From positions 186,001 through 250,000 of the forward strand of contig WMCF01000205.1 in assembly GCA_009792885.1 (NCBI GenBank): a stretch of DNA of 64,000 bases, in the 5' to 3' direction. Every line of letters begins with the position of its first letter. Positions within the stretch are counted from its first letter, which is position 1. The notes under the pieces were generated by a model, which saw nothing but the letters and a program-made list of their open reading frames with translations, had not been told where the DNA came from and ran no database searches. Of this stretch, positions 57,263 to 64,000 are shown piece after piece. Made by a program: the position numbers and the translations under genes. The DNA comes from Eremophila alpestris peregrina (lineage: Eukaryota; Chordata; Aves; Passeriformes; Alaudidae).

Positions 57263-60200
57263 GAGAAGGCACAGAGCAGTAAATAATCCCAAGATTCTGT
57301 GTGGTGGGAGCTGATTTGCCCAGGAGCGCCGCTGGTACCGGGGCGTGTGTCATGTGGCCGGCAGCTGTGCTCCCTGCCGGATGCTCAGCCCTCCTCCAGG
57401 ACCAGCTGCAGGGCCCCGGCTCCCCCCACCCCCCGCCTCTGTGGGTTTTCAGCCAGAAGGATGTGGAAGGGAGAAGGCTGCAACCTGGTCCATGTGTTGG
57501 GGGTTTTGTTTTATTAAGTATTTTTTTATTAATTTCATACGAGAATAACTCACTGACGTCTGGCTGCATAAATTTGTAAAGCCCACAGTCTCCTGTGGGT
57601 GACAAAGCCTCTGGCTGTGTTACAAATGCTCTGAACTGATTGAAGAATGTTGGGTTGCATCATGAGACCAAACAGCAGGTAAACAAACGGAGCATGCTGT
57701 GTTCAAATGTAACAACTCCTCATAAACCTGGAGGGCTGTGGTGAACTTTGTTGCTTAGTGGTTTCTTGGCCCAGAGAAGTACCAGAGATGTCACAGTGAA
57801 TAACTGTAAAGGGTTACTACACTGAAACTGCGGTCTAACTCTGTTGAGGAAGATGCAGGGCTCACTAGATCCCACAGGAAGTTTTCTATGTAGTCCCTTG
57901 TGTCTTCATTGTTGATATGTGAAACCAGAGTAATTTTCAAGAGGCTGTGTTTGGTTTCCATAATATTTGCTCAAATGTGGATTGTACCGAGGCAATTGGG
58001 TTTGTCCTTTGAGATCAACTGTGCAAAACAAGGAGTTGTGAAGGAAGGAACGTGTCCTGTTGTTCACTGTAACAATAAACATGGAGAATGATTCCATGAT
58101 CTGTGAAGCTCAGTGAAATTTATGAGAACACAGCAGCTGTCACACTAGATTAGATCAAAGATGATTGTGACCAAGTATCCTGCCTCCAGCAGAGGCCAAG
58201 TGAGAGTGGGATGGGGAAGGGGCCTCAGAAAATAGATGTATATTTGGAATTATCTTTCCCTGCTCTATCTTTTCAGCTTCTAACAAAGAGTTGTGTAGCA
58301 GCTTCCGAGACTCACATGTTCTTGGTAGCTTCTCCTTGATGTATTCATTGTTCATTCCTCTGATCTCCATTTGAACCTGTGTGCTGCTTTGCCTCGACCA
58401 GCCCCTGTGGGCACTGAGTTCCACACTGTAATTGTTTTATGAAAAAGCATTTCCTTTTGTTTCTAAATTGCTGCCAGTTTAAAACAGGCTTCCCGACTTC
58501 CTTTATTACATACAGTAAATAATTCCCTTTTTTTACCACATCATTCCATTCATTATTTTTCAGATGTTGATTCTGTCCTCTCTTAGCCAGCTGGCATGTC
58601 CTAATTTATTTAGTTTCTTCTTGTCTGGAATTTGTCCTTTACTTGTTACTTTCCACGGTGCCTTTCCCCCTAATCTTTCCCGGTTTTTCTGTGTGCTCTG
58701 TGAGATGGTGTGGAGGTGAATGCAGCACTGTAATCAAAGGCCCCTAATGAGTAACCTCTTGAGAGTGCTTGGATGAGCAAAATGCCTGTGGACTTGAGCC
58801 AAAGGTTGCACTGATTAGCCTGGGAAGACCGGTGCTGTCAGGCTTTGTCTGTGTGGTGTCAGAACAAGATAAAGGTGTACAAGTGCTCCTTGTTACCTGC
58901 CTTAAGTTCATCATCTGCCTTCTGAAGTTACAGCTGTGATGCCAAAGCTTTGGGTGAACCATACTTCAGGCTCCAGGACCTGAAACAGTGGGTGCCAAAA
59001 GAAAAATATTATACCAGCCGTGGTGGGGTGAGGGAAGTTCGTGTCGTGCTGGGGAATGAGAGGAGAAGTTCCTAACACGTTCAACAAAAAATTATTGCAC
59101 CCCTCAAAACCTCTCAGTTTTTCGGGGTTTTTTCACGATCCCTTTGGGTTATTTGCATACATGGATTTTTGCCCTTAAAAAGTGATTTTGTACTGGAAAG
59201 TGGGGATGTGTTTGAAACTCCTCTCAGATCTTGGCTTCATGGGGCACTGAAAACCCTGACAATTCAGTGACAGCCCTTTGCACAAGCCTTCCAGTGCAGC
59301 AAAAATTCAAATGGTTCCTTTTGTGGTGAGGTTACAAGTCAATAACTTGAGCTCGGATTGTGTCCATATCCGGTGAGGAGTAAGGATTACATTCCCCTTC
59401 CCCCTCCCTTCTCCTCGCAGTCCTGCCTAACAAATCCTGTCCCATTCCCCGCAGGGAGCCCAGGCGAAAGGAAGGGAGTGTCGTCCCCTTGGGAGCTGTT
59501 ACTGCATCCGCTCCCCCCAGGAAAGAGGAGGGAGGAATTCCGACAATTCCTTGCCAAGCTATTCCAAGGGTAGAGCGCTTACACCCCACCAGCTAATCAG
59601 GGCCGTTCCTTAAGGCTTTATTTTAGCATCTGGACTTCAGTAACTTTTTTTTAAGCCTAGTTTTGTATTGAGGATTACTGTGAATTTAGATCTAAACCAC
59701 TGCTTGAGTTGCACATCCAAAATAAGCATTGCTAACAAAAGCCAAGTGCCTTATGCATTTTATTCAGTGCTAAGAGCAGCTTGACTGCTAATATTTCATG
59801 TGCTGGAAGAAACGGAGCTGCAGTGTTTCCAGCTAATTCTGGGGTTTTGAAGCACATCCTGCATGGCAAACTGTAATGCCCATGGGTTGTGCCACTGGTG
59901 ATCAATTTTGGGGCCAGGAGATGTGGGTGCAGAGAGACACAGGACAGAATCCTTGTAAGAAGGCAAACATGCCCTTTGCCATGTTTGTTTAATATTGCAC
60001 TATTGGTTTTTTGAAGTGCCTTTGTGTATAATGTCTGCCCATGTTACCTTTTAAAATTTTTTTCCAGGTCTGCTCCCATTCAAATAAATCATATGGCTGA
60101 GCAAGAATTTGTCCTGCCTCCTCCTAAGGCATGTAGGCTTAATCCTTTTGCTGCCTAAATCACAACCCTGGCATAGGGAAGGTTTAAACAAAACTCTGCT

Positions 60201-61176
60201 GTATTATATCCCAGCAGTTACTTGGGAGAAATATGTGGAGAAGGGGGGAGCAAGGTGAGAAAGAGGAGATCACTTACCTCTCTTCTCTTGCTGTGCAAGT
60301 CCAGCCTGAGTGTCCACCCAGAGGAGCTTTGAGTTTTTCCCTTTGCAGGAATCCACAGGCACGACTGGGTAGGAGCAAGCAGGACTGAACTAGTCCTGGA
60401 GGTGGATTGCTCTGTGTGCCACAGCCTTGTGTCTCCAGCTCTGGCTTTAGGCAGCAGATAGCTACATGAACAGATGGAAAGCTCCTTTCTCCTTGCATTG
60501 CTTTTGCCCTTTATGCTCTAGATTTCACAAGGAATGCCACTTTTTGGTGTGTTGAACTAGAGGATTCCTAAGTGAAGGAGCAGATTATTTGTTCCACAGC
60601 GTGCGTGTGGGTGAAAAGTGCAGAGTGCTGGGTGTAGCCCGATTCAGAGCTGCACAGTTCATGGGTGCAGCGACAGCTTCCACTTGCCTAGGTGCCTTTT
60701 TGGCAAATACAGCGCTGCAGAAAGAAATGGAACAACTCTGCCAGTGGGTTGGAAGAACAAGGTCCAGATAAGTAGTGTTAGTAGCCAGTTGGGAGGGCAA
60801 ATAATGGCCAGGTGGAGAGCATCCGTTCCAGGTGCCGGATCTGGGTGCTGGAATGGCACTGACCTTGGGCACGCTGACTTTTACAGTAGAGTAATTAATA
60901 GGAACAGGATGCACAGATAAATGGAAGCTAACTTAGTGATATCTGGCTGTAATCCCTTTGTCACAACCCCCTTTATTGTCTAACTCACAAAGGTGTGGAC
61001 ATCAAACTATGAGTGCAAAGAGATTCTGAATTGGCTCTCTCATTTGTTCACCCTTCTAGGGAGAAAGTGGTGCTGATGAATGTAGAGATCTGTAGGGCAG
61101 GAAGACCATAACTTAATTATGTGTATAATGTGATATATTGTTGTTGCTTGAAAGGTAGAAAAATGGCTGTCAGGAA

Positions 61177-61228
61177 TCAAAGCTTTTAATTGTAAATTAC
61201 TATTCTCAAAGCTTTTAATTGTAAATTA
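61177..61228. repeat. 23-bp exact direct repeat with homeodomain core (period 29)
   Basis: Identical 23-mers at 61177-61199 and 61206-61228 contain TTTTAATTGTAAATTA, with TAATTG/AAATTA cores, preceded by TCAAAG (TCF/LEF-like). Six bases separate them. Confidence 0.9.
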
Positions 61229-61917
61229 GGATTCTAGGTGTAAGTTCTGTAGGGTCTTGATTAGATTTGCTGTCTCCCCCCCCTCAGCACCCTGGGATAT
61301 TGATTAGTTCACAATCCTAAGCTGTAGCCAGTAATGGAATGAATCTATTAGCTGTATGGTTCTGCTAAATTTATTTGCAATAAAAGGATTGTTAGAGTTG
61401 CATTTGCATGGTAATGGACAGGCTTTGGTTGTTAAGGGAGGATGAACAGATCAGATTGCAGGGCTACTTACAGAGTCAGAAACATGGGGTGGTGTTGGCT
61501 TTTATAGTTTGTTCTTTTAAATACTGTTGTACTGTTCATAGTGAAGCATTAGGGAAGCTAAAGAGATAATACAGTGATCTGGTGTCTAGGACACTGAGCT
61601 GTGTGGAGGGGGACACCAGCTCCTTGCTCCAGTGAACGTTTGGAATATTAATTTCTCACCTCATCTTTCTTCTCTTGTCCTGCTGCATGCACTTTTCTTC
61701 CCCTATGGCCAGTCTCTGGGGATATGGAAACTGTAGGAAAACAGCTGTTGGCTACGCTGGGGATGCCTGCTTTCCCTACCTGCTGCCAAGAAGTCTTTTT
61801 GAAAGATTTCTTGGGCTAGTTCTTATCCTGTGATGGCAGCTGGTGTGTTTTCTTGGAGCAAGGTTTGCAAGTGCAGTAGGCAGCAGAAAAGTGTAGCCTG
61901 AAAAGCCCATCAAAATT

Positions 61918-61950
61918 AAAAAAAAAAAAAGAAGAAGGAAAAAAAAAAGG
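61918..61950. repeat. A-rich tract
   Basis: Runs of 13 and 9 A bases separated by gaagaagg. Low complexity; no element body recognised upstream. Confidence 0.85.
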
Positions 61951-63188
61951 AGTTGAGAAAAGCAGTGTCCTAGGAATCAAATTCTGAATTTATCTGCTGA
62001 TGAAAACCTAGAGCCTTGCAGCATTAGGATGAGCTAGGTCAGGGTGTAAAAGCAGATGGTGCTACCAGAGAGGGATGCCCAAATCCATCATTTGGATTTA
62101 ACTTTGTAGGTTAACTCCTAGAAAGATGTAATGTGCTAACCACACAGTTAAGCTCAGAGCATCCCTTTCCTATTTCCCTTGGCAGCCAGTTTGTTTAACT
62201 GTAGGTCATGCCAGGAATGAAAAAACTGAAACAAATCAAAGCTGCTGTGCATTTCCCAGCCTGACTCTCTCACCTGCTGCATTGTGGAGCATCTCCGTGG
62301 GAAGCTCACACTCTGCCACATGCTGTGGGATGTGATACAGCACAGCCTGACCTACCCAGGCTGTGTCAGCCACAGGAAGTCTGAAAATATGATTTCCTGA
62401 AAAACAAGTGAAAGGAGGGGAAGTGCGCAGCTGATGTTTTGAGGATGGCATTATTGGAAACTCCATGAGCACTTCTGTCAAAATACCTACAAAGTAACTA
62501 TTTAGTCATATGAATAGTTGCCATTTATTTACAAGGCATCTGTGTGTGAATTAGGAAAAATCCTTTAACATGTATCAGACCTCACAGAGATGAGTAATTC
62601 TGTGGAAACAGTGTGCGTGTCAGACGTGACTGATCCCTTGTTACCCTCTATTCTGCCCTTTGTTTTTGAGAAAGGCTCCAATGTATGTGCTAGCAGTGAT
62701 TCAGTACCAGCCAGGGGGTGTCTGGTAGAATCTGCTTGTCTCTTTCATTTCAACAGAAGATGTAAGATTTTCTTACGGAGAATTTTCTTGTCATAATCAA
62801 ATTGCGAGGCAGTTTCCGAGTTGGTGTCAGCTGGTTAGCACTGGTTTGCATCAGACAAGGACCTGGTCTCTCTACTTATAGGACAGCTGTCTAAAAACGC
62901 ATTTCCAAAAAGGCAAAAGCAGTTGTTGGTGAAACCACGCTGTGCCATGCAGGGGTGGTTGTAATTGTTATTTTTCCTCCATCTCGTAACTCTGTGTGCA
63001 GAACAGAAAGCTCTTGGTTTCAGCACCTGTGGTCTAAGGTAGGAGTGGGATCTAGGAACTGGAGTCAAACTTGGGGCCTCTCTCTTTAGGCTCCATATGT
63101 TAACTTTAATTACTTTTCTATGTGATTTCCTTGAAATGTTTCATGGTTTTCCCAGTGCTTTAATACTGAATCTCTTATTTCCTGGACA

Positions 63189-63285
63189 AGTCCCTGAGCA
63201 ACCTGATCTAACTGGACCTGCTCAGAGCTGGGAGTTGGATTAGATGACCTCCCAGGAGCCCTTTCCAATGTAAACTATTCTGTGA
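63189..63285 (+). mobile_element. CR1 LINE 3'-end fragment
   Basis: 'tccctgagcaacctgatctaactggacctgctcagagctgggagttggattagatgacctcc' then 'ccctttccaatgtaaactattctgtga' matches the order of blocks in the CR1 3' end. Truncated; tail partly degraded. Confidence 0.9.
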
Positions 63286-64000
63286 AAAGTAAAAGATGCT
63301 TTTGGGACTGATAGATGAGGTATAACAGGGCAAACTGTGGAGCTGGGGAAGCCACAAGCACTCCATTTTACCCAAAGATAGGAAGCGCTGTTATTCTCCT
63401 GTATTTGTTGTTTCCATCTTCTTGCAGTAAATTCAATTACCATCGAGCAGGGCTTTTTCACTAGGGGCTGGCTAGGAAATTGTCTGCAGAGGGCTGGAGA
63501 TAGAATTTCTAGCTGGCAAGTTGTGTTAAGTTGGCCTTTCCTAACATCAGTTCCAATTCAATGGATGTAACTCCTGTATCTGAGTGCATATAGTTTAAGT
63601 GCAGGCAGAAAGCAAATCTTTGGCATGCAAAATGATGCACATCTGCAGAGAGCTTTAGTGTGGACTGATGCAACTTTCCTGAGCAGAGAAACATCTGGAG
63701 CTGCCAGCAATTAGAAATCAGAGTAGAGATTTATTTTTTAAGCAGATAGGAGGGGCAGGGAAGATTAAATACAACAGATACCTTGCCCCCATGGAGGTTA
63801 GTGGGAGAGAGAGGGCCCACAGCAGACCTTGCTGCCCCACGTGTTTCTGCAGGGATTTCAGTGCTGCCAGGCCACCAGCACTCCTGCATGACTGGAGAGA
63901 GAGAAGGCAGGGAGTGCAGTCCTGCCTGCAGTGAGAGAATTTGGTTTGTTCCTCCTCTGGCCAAGTAGCTGCAGCCTGCAAGGCAGTTGAGGGTCAGCTT

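Larger units (their letters stand above)
45421..64000. other. Gene-free region downstream of SPRY1 (distal part)
   Basis: No coding exon can be supported. The longest open frame (49739-50242, +) is unrecognised and has chance-like composition. Features are one CR1 tail (63.19 kb), a poly-G run (57.23 kb), local duplications (49.27, 61.18 kb) and motif-rich patches at 50.86-51.03 and 51.3-51.5 kb. The rest is AT-rich single-copy DNA in which I see nothing definable. Confidence 0.65.

Noticed and set aside
63017..63040. TTCAGCACC half-site like REST/NRSF
   Set aside because: The second half (GGACAG-type) is absent, so the match is only partial.
1..64000. CRISPR arrays, bacterial operons, rRNA or phage features
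   Set aside because: The DNA is clearly vertebrate; no spaced identical repeats, ribosome-binding sites or operon layout exist.

Overview
The window looks like avian nuclear DNA, probably from a small-genome bird and possibly a songbird. The evidence is truncated CR1 LINE 3' ends on both strands with the usual 'attctgtgattctatga' type tail, sparse repeats, long AT-rich non-coding stretches, sharply bounded CpG islands, and one 10-base N gap inside a poly-T tract. It is not prokaryotic: nearly all of the many 60-200 residue open frames are chance frames.

The only protein-coding gene I can support is SPRY1 (Sprouty homolog 1), on the + strand. Its whole coding sequence lies in one exon at 18401-19348 (315 residues). 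A large CpG island at about 14.0-16.3 kb holds the likely promoter or promoters and untranslated first exon or exons. Good splice donors sit at 14518 and 15627, and an acceptor at 18344-18345 joins them to the coding exon. The 5' leader carries small upstream ORFs. One of them overlaps the SPRY1 start out of frame, and if the 14518 donor is used it becomes continuous with an exon 1 ATG. A likely 3' UTR of about 1.3 kb with AU-rich motifs follows the stop.

Layout: 1-14.0 kb is intergenic upstream DNA with two CR1 scraps, a diverged repeat pair (about 8.0 and 9.7 kb), a homeodomain-type AT palindrome repeat at 13.0 kb and one unexplained coding-looking stretch at 3.4-3.56 kb. 14.0-20.6 kb is SPRY1. 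20.6-64 kb is a gene-free region with no supportable coding exon. This fits the known position of SPRY1 in amniotes beside a gene desert (human 4q28: FGF2-NUDT6-SPATA5-SPRY1-desert-ANKRD50-FAT4), although no neighbouring gene is visible here.

The desert contains an orphan CpG island at 44.9-45.4 kb with a roughly 30-bp GC-rich tandem array and YY1/E2F-type promoter motifs, which may be the promoter of an unannotated, possibly non-coding, transcript. It also contains several compact candidate regulatory elements: an inverted SOX-type pair around a C/EBP palindrome at 24.5 kb, a small CpG islet at 33 kb, a SOX/POU-type cluster at 36.2-36.5 kb, a T-MARE palindrome in a CpG islet at 50.95 kb, an RFX-like palindrome at 51.35 kb and a duplicated homeodomain motif at 61.2 kb. 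These are motif-level inferences that need cross-species conservation or chromatin data. I did not find a new multi-gene system; the interest here is regulatory.
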